DNA from: Burkholderiales bacterium
GTDB taxonomy: Bacteria; Pseudomonadota; Gammaproteobacteria; Burkholderiales; SG8-39
NCBI GenBank assembly: GCA_017880775.1
Contig: JADGRQ010000012.1
Location: forward strand, 1 to 64,000
Direction: 5' to 3'
DNA length: 64,000 nt
The translations under genes and the position numbers were made by a program. Of the stretch, positions 25,736 through 36,498 are shown piece by piece. A model generated the notes under the pieces. The model made no database searches, had not been told where the DNA came from, and saw nothing but the letters and a program-made list of their open reading frames with translations. Each line of letters opens with the position of its first letter. The first letter of the stretch is position 1.

Positions 25736-26800
25736 GTGGACGACCGATCAGGCAACTCAAGTACGACGGCGGCGGTCCACGACCGCCACCGGTTCGACGA
25801 GGTGGCGGTCGCGGCCTTTCTTGAACGCGAGCTGCCGGGATTTCGCGGACCGGTCACGGTACGGCAGTTCAGCGCCGGACAATCGAATCCGACGTTTCAT
25901 CTCGCGGCGCAGAGCGGCGAGGACGTGCTGAGGAAAAAACCGCCCGGCGCGCTGCTTCCTTCGGCGCACGCGATCGACCGCGAATTCCGGGTGCTTGCCG
26001 CGCTCGCCGGCAGCGGCATCCCGGTGCCGCGCACGCGCCGGTACTGCGATGACGTTGCGGTCGCCGGCACGCCGTTCTACGTCATGGACTACGTGCCGGG
26101 GCGCATCTTTGCCGATGCGCTGCTCCCCGGGTTGGCGCCCGCCGAACGCCGCGCAATCTATGACGGCATGAACATCGTGCTCGCCGCGCTGCATGCATTC
26201 GACTGGGCTCGCGCGGGGCTGGCGGATTTCGGCAAACCCGGAAAATATGTCGAGCGCCAGATCGCGCGATGGTCGAAGCAATACGCCGCAACGCGGACGG
26301 AACACGTGCCCGCGATGGACAACCTGCAGCGCTGGCTGGAAACGCACGTTCCGGAAAATGACGTGACCAGCCTGGTGCACGGCGACCTGCGCCTCGGCAA
26401 CCTGATTTTTCACGAACGCGAGCCGCGCGTGGTCGCTGTCCTGGACTGGGAACTGTCTACGCTCGGGCATCCGTTCGCGGATCTTGCATACAGCTGCATC
26501 AACTATCGCCTTCCGTCCGGTAACGGGATCGCGGCCGGCTTCGTCGGCACCGACATCGCAGCGCTCGGGATCCCGGCCGAGAGCGAATATATCTCCGCCT
26601 ATTCGCGCCGCAGCGGACGCGATGCGTCCGCGGACTATCCGTTTTTCATGGCCTTCAGCTTGTATCGGGTCGCGGCGATACAGCAGGGTGTGTATGCGCG
26701 CTCGATTGCCGGGAACGCGGCCTCGAGTTCTGCGGCGCGGTTCAGGGAATCCTACCGAATCGTCGCCGAATCAGGCTGGGATCTCGTCTCCGGTCTCTGA
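25736..26800 (+). CDS. APH-family kinase-like protein (ACAD10/11 kinase type)
   Basis: Phosphotransferase of the aminoglycoside phosphotransferase fold, about 354 residues. Catalytic HGDLRLGNLIF and metal-binding DWELSTLGHPFADLAY are intact, as is the N-terminal QFSAGQSNPTFHL nucleotide region. This subgroup resembles the kinase domain of mammalian ACAD10/ACAD11, which phosphorylates 4-hydroxyacyl-CoAs, not antibiotic-resistance enzymes. The start is uncertain: GTG at 25736 matches the family N-terminus, TTG at 25670 is open too, and neither has a good Shine-Dalgarno. Its neighbour is a PaaZ-like dehydrogenase, consistent with CoA-acid catabolism. Confidence 0.85.
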   Translation: MDDRSGNSSTTAAVHDRHRFDEVAVAAFLERELPGFRGPVTVRQFSAGQSNPTFHLAAQSGEDVLRKKPPGALLPSAHAIDREFRVLAALAGSGIPVPRTRRYCDDVAVAGTPFYVMDYVPGRIFADALLPGLAPAERRAIYDGMNIVLAALHAFDWARAGLADFGKPGKYVERQIARWSKQYAATRTEHVPAMDNLQRWLETHVPENDVTSLVHGDLRLGNLIFHEREPRVVAVLDWELSTLGHPFADLAYSCINYRLPSGNGIAAGFVGTDIAALGIPAESEYISAYSRRSGRDASADYPFFMAFSLYRVAAIQQGVYARSIAGNAASSSAARFRESYRIVAESGWDLVSGL

Positions 26801-26867
26801 TCGCGGGAACGGCGTTCTGATATTGTTGTAGTCTCGATCACCAGAAGGTAATCCGCGTGAGAAAAAC

Positions 26868-28429
<1,562 letters not shown>

Positions 28430-28430
<1 letters not shown>

Positions 28431-29392
28431 TGGTGTCCGGATCCATGTTTCGCGTTCTGATCATCGCAGCGGTTCTCGCCGCGGCGCCTGCAAGCGCGCA
28501 GGACCGCGCCATCAGGATCGTGCTCGGCTATCCGCCCGGCGCGACCAGCGACACCCTTGCGCGCCTCGTCGCCGAGAAGATGCGCCAGGGTCTCGGCCAG
28601 CCGGTGATCGTGGAGAACAAGCCCGGCGCCGCCGGGCGTATTGCGCCGGAGACCGTGAAGTCCGCGCCGGCCGACGGAACCACGCTTCTGCTCACGCCGC
28701 TTGCCAACATGGTGACGTTTCCGCACGTCTACAAAAGCCTGCGCTACGACGTGTTCCGGGATTTCGTGCCGCTTGCGCATCTCGCGAATTTCGACCTCGG
28801 CCTGGCGGTGAATGCGAATGTTCCCGCGAAGACGTTGAAGGAGTACGTCGATCTGGTGAAGAAGGATCCGAAGATGGGCGATTACGCTTCGGCCGCCGCG
28901 GGCAGCTTGCCGCACTTCTTCGCGGTGATGTTCGCGCGCAGCGCCGGCATCGAGATGAACCATGTGCCGTTCAAGGGCACCGCGCCGGCGCTCCAGGCGC
29001 TGGTCGGCGGCCAGATCTCCGCCGCCTCGGTGGTGCTTTCCGACATCGCGCAGCTTCATCGCAGCGGCAAGGTTCGGGCGCTGGCGGCTTCGGGCGCCAA
29101 GCGCTCGCAATTCCTGCCGGAGGTGCCGACCTTCAGGGAACAGGGCTACGACATCGAAGGCAGCGCGTGGTACGCGCTCTACGCGCCCGCCGGCACGCCG
29201 CCTGACGTGGTGGCCAGACTCTCGAAGGCGGCGGTCGATGGCATCCGCGCGCCCGACATGCAGGAAAAGCTCGCCAACCTGTTCCTCGAGCCCACCGGGC
29301 TCGGACCCGCCCAGCTCGGCGCGATCCACAAGGCCGACTACGACAAGTGGGGACCGGTGATCCGCGCGTCGGGCTTCACTCCGGAAGACTGA
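28430..29392 (+). CDS. Bug-family (TctC-like) periplasmic substrate-binding protein
   Basis: Second Bug receptor of the window, about 320 residues. A signal peptide ends PASAQ; IRIVLGYPPGATSDTLARL and PADGTTLLLTP are family hallmarks. The start is ATG 28430 in a TGATG overlap with the dehydrogenase; a second ATG at 28445 is an equally good start for the signal peptide. It is translationally coupled on both sides (TGATG into the hydroxyacid dehydrogenase gene), tying uptake of an unknown acid to its oxidation. No TctAB genes are present. Confidence 0.9.
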
Positions 29393-30318
29393 TGAACATC
29401 GTCTTCTCCTCGCGCGTCGAAAGTCCCGAGCGCTGGTTCGCACTGCTCGAGCAGGCACTTCCGCACGACCGCTTCTTCGCCTGGCCGGAAGTCAATGGCG
29501 GCGATGCTGACCTGGCGCTGGTCGCAACGCCCCACGAGGGATTGTTCTCCCGGCTGCCGCGCCTGAAACTGGTGCAGTCGATCTGGATGGGTGTCGACGC
29601 CCTGCTCGCCGACCCGGCCTTGCCGCACCACGTGCCGCTCGCGCGCTGCATCGACCCCGGCATGGTGGCTGCCATGGGCGAAAGCGTGCTGTCGGACGTG
29701 ATCGACTTCCATCGCCATCATTACCTCTATCGCCGGCAGCAGGCCGAAAAGAAATGGAAAAAGCTGCGGCAATACATGGCCGCCGACCGGACCGTCGGCT
29801 TGCTCGGGCTGGGCGAACTCGGCAGCACCATCGGCGCGATGCTGCGCTCGTTCCAGTTCAAGGTGCTCGGCTGGAGCCGCCGCCTGAAGAGCGTGGCCGG
29901 CGTTGAGAGCTATGCGGGCGCGCAGGGGCTCGCGCAGATGCTGCCCAAGTGCAACATCGTGGTCTGCCTGCTGCCGCTCACCGATGAAACGCGCGGCATC
30001 CTGAATGCAACAACGCTCGCGCTGCTGCCCGCAGGGGCCGCCGTGGTCAACGTTGCGCGCGGCGCGCACGTGGTGGAGGCCGACCTGCTCGCCGCGCTCG
30101 ACTCGGGCCACGTCGCGCGAGCCTATCTGGACGTGTTCGAAACCGAGCCGCTGCCAGCCGGGCACCCGTATTGGGCCCACCCCGGCGTATCCATCACTCC
30201 GCACTCCGCAGCCCTCACCGAGCCGCGCACCGCACTGCCGATGATCGTGGAAAACATCAACCGCGTGCGCAGCGGGCAGGCGCCGCTCGCGCTGGTCGAC
30301 TTCAGCGCCGGCTATTGA
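29392..30318 (+). CDS. D-2-hydroxyacid dehydrogenase (GhrA-like)
   Basis: NAD(P)-dependent 2-hydroxyacid dehydrogenase of the glyoxylate/hydroxypyruvate reductase A type, 308 residues. A Rossmann GLLGLGELGSTIG near 135 and the catalytic Arg (VARGAH), Glu (VFETEPLP) and His (TPHSAA) are all in place. ATG 29392 overlaps the Bug receptor stop (TGATG), and this start replaces an upstream in-frame one. It could interconvert a 2-oxo and a D-2-hydroxy acid delivered by the receptor. It is the last gene of the plus-strand operon and converges on the copper chaperone gene. Confidence 0.92.
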   Translation: MNIVFSSRVESPERWFALLEQALPHDRFFAWPEVNGGDADLALVATPHEGLFSRLPRLKLVQSIWMGVDALLADPALPHHVPLARCIDPGMVAAMGESVLSDVIDFHRHHYLYRRQQAEKKWKKLRQYMAADRTVGLLGLGELGSTIGAMLRSFQFKVLGWSRRLKSVAGVESYAGAQGLAQMLPKCNIVVCLLPLTDETRGILNATTLALLPAGAAVVNVARGAHVVEADLLAALDSGHVARAYLDVFETEPLPAGHPYWAHPGVSITPHSAALTEPRTALPMIVENINRVRSGQAPLALVDFSAGY

Positions 30319-30343
30319 ATCATTGCTCGCGCGGGTCGGCCGG

Positions 30344-30829
30344 TCAGTGCTTCTTCATGTCGCCGTGGCCCGAGCCTGCCGCGGCACCCATCGCCTCGAC
30401 CGCGAGCTCGACTTTCACATCGCCGGCTTTCTCGAATTTCAGCGTGACCGGAACCTTCTCGCCCTGCTTGAGCGGCGCCTTGAGCTCTATGAACATCAGG
30501 TGGTAGCTGCCCGGCTTGAGCTCGATCGCGCCGTTTGCCGGCACCTCAATGCCCTTCACTTCGCGCATTTTCATGATGTTGCCGACCATCGTCATCTCAT
30601 GCATTTCGGTGCGCGCAGAGACCGGGCTGGATGCGCCGACGAGACGATCGGCCGTTGTGCCCGTGTTGCGCAGCGTGGCGTATCCGCCGCCGACCGAAGC
30701 GCCCGCCGGCGTGGCGCGCGCCCAGGGTTTGTCCACTTTGATGGTGTTCGACTGTGCGAATGACGGGGTGGCGAAAAACGCGGACGCCACGGCGAAGGAC
30801 GCGATGAGAATGCGGATGGATCTGATCAT
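30344..30829 (-). CDS. Periplasmic copper chaperone PCu(A)C
   Basis: Copper(I) chaperone of the PCuAC (DUF461) family, 161 residues, which supplies copper to cytochrome c oxidase. After a signal peptide (ending TPSFAQS) comes the cupredoxin-like domain with the binding set His/Met...His-x-Met: EMHEMTMVGNIMKM followed by GSYHLMFIEL. The C-terminal GSGHGDMKKH may bind additional copper. AGGAG precedes the ATG at 30829. The start overlaps a short upstream reading frame (30826-30921) by ATGA. Confidence 0.93.
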   Translation of the reverse strand: MIRSIRILIASFAVASAFFATPSFAQSNTIKVDKPWARATPAGASVGGGYATLRNTGTTADRLVGASSPVSARTEMHEMTMVGNIMKMREVKGIEVPANGAIELKPGSYHLMFIELKAPLKQGEKVPVTLKFEKAGDVKVELAVEAMGAAAGSGHGDMKKH

Positions 30830-30921
30830 GTCGACTCCTGCGCGAGCAGCGGCCAAAACCCTTGCAGCGCCATCGCAAAAATCGCTAACCAAGCGGACAG
30901 AGTGCGACCGGTACGGGTCAT
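30826..30921 (-). CDS. Short coupled ORF resembling a DUF2946 N-terminus
   Basis: A 31-codon frame (start ATG 30921) encodes one hydrophobic segment, AWLAIFAMALQGFWPLLAQ, resembling the N-terminal segment of DUF2946 proteins, which often precede PCu(A)C genes in betaproteobacteria. It ends in an ATGA overlap with the chaperone start. Either a DUF2946 gene has been truncated to its leader or this is a regulatory leader peptide coupling translation to the chaperone. No strong Shine-Dalgarno precedes it. The call is tentative. Confidence 0.4.
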   Translation of the reverse strand: MTRTGRTLSAWLAIFAMALQGFWPLLAQEST

Positions 30922-30999
30922 GGGCGCACGCACTCTAACGCGCGATACAAGCGCTGTCCACCCGTTGCCGGCACCATTACCGCGGCATAGACTTCCAAC

Positions 31000-32676
31000 A
31001 TGAAATCGAGCCTCCTGCGGCGCTTCGCGCCAACTTTCCTCCTTGCTCTCCTCGCCACGCTGCTCGTCGCGGGCTGCGTCACCACCGAGATCGCTCCGCC
31101 GCCAAGGCCGAAGCTGGTGGTGTTCCTTGTCGTGGACGGCCTGCCGCAGTGGCAGGTGGTCGATTACCGCGACCAACTCGCGCCCGACGGCTTGCGGCGA
31201 TTCCTCGATCACGGCGCCTGGTTTGCCGATGCCTACTACGGCCATGCGTTCACGGTGACCGGAGCCGGGCACGCTGTCATGCTGACCGGGGCGTATCCGC
31301 ATCGCACCGGCATCATCGGCAACGACTGGCGCGACCGCGCGAGCGGAGAGACAGTCTATTGCACGGGCGATCCCGCATATATCTACCTCGAGAACAAGAC
31401 CGCGCCACTCGCCGGCACCAGCCCGCGCAACCTGCTGGTCGAATCCCTGGGCGACGTATTGCGGCGAACGCACCCGGCTGCCAGGGTCATCGGGATCTCC
31501 GGCAAGGACCGTGGCGCGATCCTGCCGGCGGGCAAGACCGGCACGGCCTACATGTACATGGCTGGCTCCGGCACCTTTGCATCGAGCACCTACTACATGA
31601 AGGAGCATCCGGCCTGGGTGAAGGCCTTCAACGCGGCGAAGCCCGCCGACCGCTATTTCAAGACGACTTGGACCCTGCTGCTGGCGGAGGCCGCCTATGC
31701 ACGCTCGATTCCCGACGAGCGGCCCTGGTACAACCCCGGTGGGAAGCTGCCCAAGGTGTTCGGCGAAGGCAGCAATAAGCCGGGCCCGGCATTCTATGCA
31801 TCGCTGCTCTCAAGTCCGTACGCCGACCAATTGACGCTCGATTTCGCGCGTGCAGCGATCGAAGGCGATGGACTCGGCCAGGACAACGTGGCCGACATCC
31901 TCTCGGTGAGCCTCTCGGGCCACGACTACATCAATCACGCCTGGGGTGCGGAGTCGCGCCTTTCCCAGGATCACCTGCTGCGCCTTGACCGGATGCTGGC
32001 GGAGTTTTTTGCCGATCTCGACCGGCTCGTCGGCCGCGACAACTACATCGTGGTGCTTACCGCCGACCACGGCTTCATGCTGGCCCCCGAATACAGTAAG
32101 ACGCTTGGCCGCGATGCAGGCCGCGTGAACCTGCCGCAACTGATGGCGCGGCTGAACGAGGGCCTTGCGGCGAAATTCGGCCCCGGGCGCTGGGCCCGCT
32201 TCTGGTCGGCTTCAGGCGTGATGCTCGACGACGCGCTGATCGCGAAGAGCGGCGTGGACCGCCGCGCGCTGGAAGCCGAAACACGCAGACTGCTGCTCAC
32301 GGAGGCCGGCGTGGCAGCGGCATTCACGCGCGAAGACATCCTCGGTACGAAACAGCCCGCGAACACCCCATTCCTCGCGCAAGTGCGCAACACCTGGCAC
32401 CGCGACCGGTCCTCCGACGTGCAGGTGGTCATCAAGCCGTATTGGCTCGCCGAAACGCGCCGCACCTACGCCTCCACGCACGGCTCACCGCACGCTTACG
32501 ACAGCCACGTGCCGATCCTGTTCTGGGGGCCGCACTGGTTCGGCGCCGGCCGCGTGGATGGGCGCGTGGAGGTGGTGGACATCGCGCCGACGCTCGCGCG
32601 CTTCCTCGAGATCAGCCCGCCCGCCGCCTCGGAAGGCAAGCTCTTGCCGCTGCCGCCGCTTCAACGCGCCAAGTAG
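31000..32676 (+). CDS. Alkaline-phosphatase-superfamily lipoprotein
   Basis: Exported phosphodiesterase/phosphatase of the type I nucleotide pyrophosphatase-PafA group, 558 residues. A lipobox LVAGC puts the acylated Cys at 26. Metal and nucleophile motifs are present: VVDGLPQ (Asp46), FTVTGAGHAV with the Thr nucleophile near 85-87, SGHDYINHAWG, LTADHGFM and a late SPHAYDSHVP histidine. It probably sits on the inner or outer membrane facing the periplasm and releases phosphate from monoesters. The 3' end overlaps the convergent SDR gene by 16 bp. No Pho-box was recognised upstream. Confidence 0.9.
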   Translation: MKSSLLRRFAPTFLLALLATLLVAGCVTTEIAPPPRPKLVVFLVVDGLPQWQVVDYRDQLAPDGLRRFLDHGAWFADAYYGHAFTVTGAGHAVMLTGAYPHRTGIIGNDWRDRASGETVYCTGDPAYIYLENKTAPLAGTSPRNLLVESLGDVLRRTHPAARVIGISGKDRGAILPAGKTGTAYMYMAGSGTFASSTYYMKEHPAWVKAFNAAKPADRYFKTTWTLLLAEAAYARSIPDERPWYNPGGKLPKVFGEGSNKPGPAFYASLLSSPYADQLTLDFARAAIEGDGLGQDNVADILSVSLSGHDYINHAWGAESRLSQDHLLRLDRMLAEFFADLDRLVGRDNYIVVLTADHGFMLAPEYSKTLGRDAGRVNLPQLMARLNEGLAAKFGPGRWARFWSASGVMLDDALIAKSGVDRRALEAETRRLLLTEAGVAAAFTREDILGTKQPANTPFLAQVRNTWHRDRSSDVQVVIKPYWLAETRRTYASTHGSPHAYDSHVPILFWGPHWFGAGRVDGRVEVVDIAPTLARFLEISPPAASEGKLLPLPPLQRAK

Positions 32677-33386
32677 CCGCTGTCCACCGGCAGCGTCACC
32701 CCGGTGATGAACTTCGCCGCGGCACTGGCGAGGAACACGATGGCGTTGGCGATGTCCTCGGGCTCGGGCAGTGCGCCGAGCGGCGCATGGCGCATCACCG
32801 CTTTCAATACGTCCGGGTTGGAGAAAACCGGCACGGTGAGGCCGGTGCGCACGAAGGTCGGCGCCACCGCGTTGACGCGGATCTTGTGTTCCGCCCATTC
32901 GAGCGCGAGCGCACGCGTGAGGTTCACCACCCCGCCCTTGGACGCCTGATAGGACGCGTTGGGAAAGATTCCGCCCGAGAGACCCATGATCGAGGCGAGG
33001 TTGACGATCGCGCCGCCGCCCTGCTGCTTCATCTGCCGCGCCGCCACGCGCGAACAGAGGAACGTGCCTGTCAGGTTCACGTCCTGCACCCGCTGCCAGT
33101 CCTTGAGCGCGATCTCGATGGCCGGATGGCGCACGGCTATGCCGGCGCTGTTCACCAGCACATCCACCCGGCCGTATTGGCCGATCAGCTTCGCAAACGC
33201 GGCCTCGACCGAGGCTTCGTCCGAGACATCCACCTGGATCGGCTGCATGTGGATCGGCGCCAGTGGCTCGATATCCATTTCCGCCACCCTGGCGCCGGCG
33301 TCGCGAAACGCCGTTGCCGCTGCGGCGCCCAGGCCGCGCGATGCGCCGGTGATCGCCACCACCTGACCCGAGAAGTCGAGTTTCAT
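32661..33386 (-). CDS. SDR-family oxidoreductase
   Basis: Classical short-chain dehydrogenase/reductase, 241 residues. Cofactor motif TGASRGLG lies at 14-21, NSAGIAV near 84, with catalytic Ser in LASIMG and Tyr/Lys in SYQASKGG. It is FabG-like in size and layout, but no fatty-acid genes adjoin. An acidic MDIEP segment at the end of the second strand favours NAD over NADP. The substrate is not deducible. It diverges from the amidohydrolase gene across 45 bp. Confidence 0.92.
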   Translation of the reverse strand: MKLDFSGQVVAITGASRGLGAAAATAFRDAGARVAEMDIEPLAPIHMQPIQVDVSDEASVEAAFAKLIGQYGRVDVLVNSAGIAVRHPAIEIALKDWQRVQDVNLTGTFLCSRVAARQMKQQGGGAIVNLASIMGLSGGIFPNASYQASKGGVVNLTRALALEWAEHKIRVNAVAPTFVRTGLTVPVFSNPDVLKAVMRHAPLGALPEPEDIANAIVFLASAAAKFITGVTLPVDSGYLAR

Positions 33387-33431
33387 TGTTTTGCCTGCCG
33401 GGATCCAGCGACTATTCTAAACTCACAGGTC

Positions 33432-35120
33432 ATGACCTACGACCTGCTGATTCGAAATGCTTCGCTCCACGACGGATCCGGAGCGAAGCCCGTGCATGGC
33501 GCGCTCGCCGTGTCCGGCGGCAGGATTGCCGCGCTCGGCGAGGTCGCGGGACGTGCAAAGGAGACGCTCGACGCGGGCGGCCTCGCGCTGATGCCCGGCA
33601 TCATCGACAACCACACGCATTACGATGCGCAGCTTACGTGGGACCCGCACGCCTCGCCGTCGCCATCGCTCGGGGTCACGACGGCGATCATCGGTAACTG
33701 CGGCTTCACCATCGCGCCGTGCAAGCCCGCCGACCGCGAACTGGTGATGAAGAACCTGACGCAGGTGGAAGGGATGTCGATCGAAGTGCTGCGCGCGGGC
33801 GTGCGCTGGGCGTTCGAGAGTTTTCCGCAATACCTCGCAGCGCTGGAGAAACAGGGCGTGGCGCTCAACATTGCCGCGTTCGCGGGACATTCGTCGATCC
33901 GTACCTTCGTGATGGGAGAGGATGCCCCCAGGCGCGCCGCGACGCCCGCCGAGGTCGCGGCGATGCGCCGCATCGTGCTCGAATCGGTGCGCGCCGGCGC
34001 GATCGGCTTCGCCACCTCGACCTCGCCCGCGCACAACGGGCACGGCGGCCTGCCGATGCCTTCGCGCCTGGCCGACGACGCAGAGCTGACGGCCCTTGTT
34101 TCCGCCATGAAGGAAGCCGGCCGCGGCGTGTTCATGCTCACCAAGGGCGGCCAGACGAAAATCTCCTTCCTCGAGGCGCTGGCAGCCGAGAGCGGTTGCC
34201 CGGTGGTGGTCGCGGCGCTGCTCCACAGCAGCACCAACCCTCAAGGTGTGTTCAACGACCTCGACGCGATCCAGGCCGCGGCCGGGCGCGGCCGGCGCAT
34301 GGTCGGCGCAGTGTCCTGCTGCCCGCTCACCAACGACTTCACGCTGCACTCGCCCTACCCGGTCGAGGGACTCATCGCATGGCAGCCGGCGCTCGCGCTG
34401 AAAGGCGAGGCGTTCAAGGCGAAGATCCGCGAGAAGGCGTTTCGCGACGCGGTGCGCGCCGAAGTCGCCGCGCCGGCCACCTTCCGCCTGTTCAACGGCG
34501 AATGGCACAAGGTCGATGTGATCCAGACCATGAAGCCCGCGCATGTGCGCTATGAACAACGATCGATCGCCGAGCTCGCGCAGGAAGCCGGCAAGGACCC
34601 GCTCGATTTCATGCTCGACCTCGCACTCGACGAGGGCCTCGATACGGTGTTCTCCGCGGTGCTGCTCAATTCGGACGAGGATGCGGTTGCGAAGATGCTC
34701 AACCATCCAGCAAGCCTGGTGTCGCTGTCGGATGCCGGCGCGCATCTGACGTTTTTCAACGACGCGGGATTCGGGCTGCATCTGCTCGGCCACTGGGTGC
34801 GCGACCGGCGCGCGATGACGCTCGAAGCCGCGGTGCACCGGCTGACCGGTCAGACGGCGAAGGTGTTCGGCATCCGCGGACGCGGCGCGCTGCGCGTGGG
34901 CTATGCCGCAGACCTGATGCTGTTCGATCCTGCTACTGTAGGGCGCGGTCCCCGGCAGCGCGTACGCGACCTTCCCGCCGGCGGCGCCCGCCTCATCACG
35001 CCGGCGATCGGCGTGCACGGCGTCTGGGTCAACGGCGTGTGCGTGGCGGACGAACGCGGTCCGCGCGTCGATGCAGGCCGCAGGCTTCCCGGGAGCGTAT
35101 TGAGGGAGTTCGACCCGTGA
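33432..35120 (+). CDS. D-aminoacylase-type amidohydrolase
   Basis: Metal-dependent amidohydrolase of the N-acyl-D-amino-acid deacylase group (COG3653), 562 residues. The composite beta domain encloses a TIM barrel. The metal motif NHTHYD is at about 57-62, and the later catalytic Asp lies in LSDAGAHL. GNCGF and SSTNPQG are typical of the subgroup. The ATG at 33432 is chosen over a long in-frame upstream extension because homology begins at YDLLIRNASLHDGSG. It is coupled to a thioesterase by a GTGA overlap, suggesting a shared acyl substrate. Confidence 0.92.
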   Translation: MTYDLLIRNASLHDGSGAKPVHGALAVSGGRIAALGEVAGRAKETLDAGGLALMPGIIDNHTHYDAQLTWDPHASPSPSLGVTTAIIGNCGFTIAPCKPADRELVMKNLTQVEGMSIEVLRAGVRWAFESFPQYLAALEKQGVALNIAAFAGHSSIRTFVMGEDAPRRAATPAEVAAMRRIVLESVRAGAIGFATSTSPAHNGHGGLPMPSRLADDAELTALVSAMKEAGRGVFMLTKGGQTKISFLEALAAESGCPVVVAALLHSSTNPQGVFNDLDAIQAAAGRGRRMVGAVSCCPLTNDFTLHSPYPVEGLIAWQPALALKGEAFKAKIREKAFRDAVRAEVAAPATFRLFNGEWHKVDVIQTMKPAHVRYEQRSIAELAQEAGKDPLDFMLDLALDEGLDTVFSAVLLNSDEDAVAKMLNHPASLVSLSDAGAHLTFFNDAGFGLHLLGHWVRDRRAMTLEAAVHRLTGQTAKVFGIRGRGALRVGYAADLMLFDPATVGRGPRQRVRDLPAGGARLITPAIGVHGVWVNGVCVADERGPRVDAGRRLPGSVLREFDP

Positions 35121-35539
35121 AGGACATTCCCGATGGCTTCAGGCCGTTCGGGCGCGTCAGCCCGTTCACGCAGATGCTCGGCCCGCTGTATTCGAGGGGC
35201 GAAGGCCGCGAGCGCGTGATCGGCCTGCTCGCCGAGCGCAAGCATTGCAACACGCGCGGCAGCGTGCATGGCGGCGTGCTCGCCACGCTCGCAGACATCT
35301 CGCTCGGCTACACCATGGCCTTCATGACCGATCCGCCGGGCAACTTCATCACCGCGAGCCTGACGATCGACTATGCGGGCAGCGCGGGCGAGGGCGACTG
35401 GCTCGAATCGCATGTGGACGTGCAGAAGATGGGCAGCCGCCTGGCGTTCGCCAATTGCTACATCGTGGCTGCGGGCGAGCGGATCGCGCGGGCGAGCGCG
35501 GTGTTTGCGGCGCCGGGTGAGCGCAGGACGAAGAGCTGA
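35117..35539 (+). CDS. PaaI-like hotdog thioesterase
   Basis: Acyl-CoA thioesterase of the hotdog fold, 140 residues. The conserved HGGVLATLADISLGY carries the catalytic acidic residue on the central helix, and ASLTIDYAGSAGEGDWLE forms the beta sheet. The GTG start at 35117 overlaps the amidohydrolase stop (GTGA); upstream in-frame codons belong to the neighbouring gene's shadow. It probably hydrolyses an aromatic or short acyl-CoA. Confidence 0.9.
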   Translation: MKDIPDGFRPFGRVSPFTQMLGPLYSRGEGRERVIGLLAERKHCNTRGSVHGGVLATLADISLGYTMAFMTDPPGNFITASLTIDYAGSAGEGDWLESHVDVQKMGSRLAFANCYIVAAGERIARASAVFAAPGERRTKS

Positions 35540-35971
35540 TTACTTCGCGATCGTCTTGCGCAAAGCGTCCTGCAGCAGCCTGATTTGGAGCAGGTTGCGC
35601 ACCCGCGTCAGCACTTCCACCCGATTGAACGGCTTGTCGACGAAATCCTTCGCGCCGGCCTGCATTGCGCGTTCCTTGAGATCCGGCTGGGCGGTGACCA
35701 CCAGCACCGGAAGGTCGTTCTCCAGCTCGATTTCCCTCAGGCCCGCCATCACGTCGAATCCATCCATGCCCGGCATCTTGAGGTCGAGCATGATCAGGTC
35801 GTAGCGGTTCTTGCGATGCAGCTCGCAGACCTCGCGCGATTCCATCGTGATCGCGACGTTGGTGTAACCGGCGTTACCCAGCATCCGTTCAAGCAGCATC
35901 ACATTCGATGCCTGATTGTCGACGATCAGAACCTTGGCGTTGAGGACATCCGGATCGGGTGGAATGTTCAT
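35540..35971 (-). CDS. Single-domain response regulator
   Basis: Stand-alone receiver protein of 143 residues. The phosphoacceptor is Asp63 in LIMLDLKMPGMDG, the acidic pocket lies in KVLIVDNQ, the switch Thr in VVTAQPD and the conserved Lys in FVDKPFNRVE. A short helical tail (RVRNLLQIRLLQDALRK) resembles the linker to an HD-GYP or PAS module, but no output domain follows. No histidine kinase gene is nearby. The ATG at 35971 fits the domain boundary; a clear Shine-Dalgarno is lacking. Confidence 0.9.
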   Translation of the reverse strand: MNIPPDPDVLNAKVLIVDNQASNVMLLERMLGNAGYTNVAITMESREVCELHRKNRYDLIMLDLKMPGMDGFDVMAGLREIELENDLPVLVVTAQPDLKERAMQAGAKDFVDKPFNRVEVLTRVRNLLQIRLLQDALRKTIAK

Positions 35972-36054
35972 CGGAACGGGAGAGGCACCTAAGCCAGTAT
36001 ATGCATCATCCCCTGGTGTTCCAAAACGCTCTGTGCGGTAGGCCACACAGCGGC

Positions 36055-36489
36055 CTATCGCATCTCGCGGTGGGTGCTGTTCACGGCCAGGAAAATTTCG
36101 CGCAGAAACACCACCAGGGCGCTTATGAAAGCCATCATCGCCAGCACGAACAGCGCCCCGATGAATTTTGTCAGATCGAGCTTCACGAAGGCATCGAAGA
36201 ACGCGACGACGATCAGCAGGCCCACGAACAGCGCGCAGAAGACCGCGCACCCGACGGCGAGATAGACCAGCTTCAGGCGGCGGTCGAGCACGCCGAGTGC
36301 GCGCAGCAGCAGTTCCTGATCTTCCGCGCCCGGCCGCCGCTCCTCGAGGACGCGGATGCGGTCCACGATGCGCGCGAGGCGATTGGCGAGCACGCCGATG
36401 ATCGTTCCCACCGCGGTGAGCAGGAACACCGGCGCAATCGCCAGCTGGATGACGTGGGTGATGTCGTTGAGGTTGGATTGGGGGAACAT
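36055..36489 (-). CDS. DUF2721 membrane protein
   Basis: Inner-membrane protein of 144 residues with three hydrophobic segments (about 14-34, 74-98 and 108-132) and a charged cytoplasmic loop NRLARIVDRIRVLEERR. This matches DUF2721, a family without known function. It starts 10 bp behind the HAD phosphatase gene on the same strand and probably belongs to an operon with the esterase and the phosphatase. Confidence 0.9.
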   Translation of the reverse strand: MFPQSNLNDITHVIQLAIAPVFLLTAVGTIIGVLANRLARIVDRIRVLEERRPGAEDQELLLRALGVLDRRLKLVYLAVGCAVFCALFVGLLIVVAFFDAFVKLDLTKFIGALFVLAMMAFISALVVFLREIFLAVNSTHREMR

Positions 36490-36498
36490 ATATCTACA

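Noticed and set aside
32442-33431. Open frame extending the D-aminoacylase 330 codons upstream
   Set aside because: It runs antisense to the SDR gene and through the phosphatase end; the family N-terminus starts at ATG 33432.
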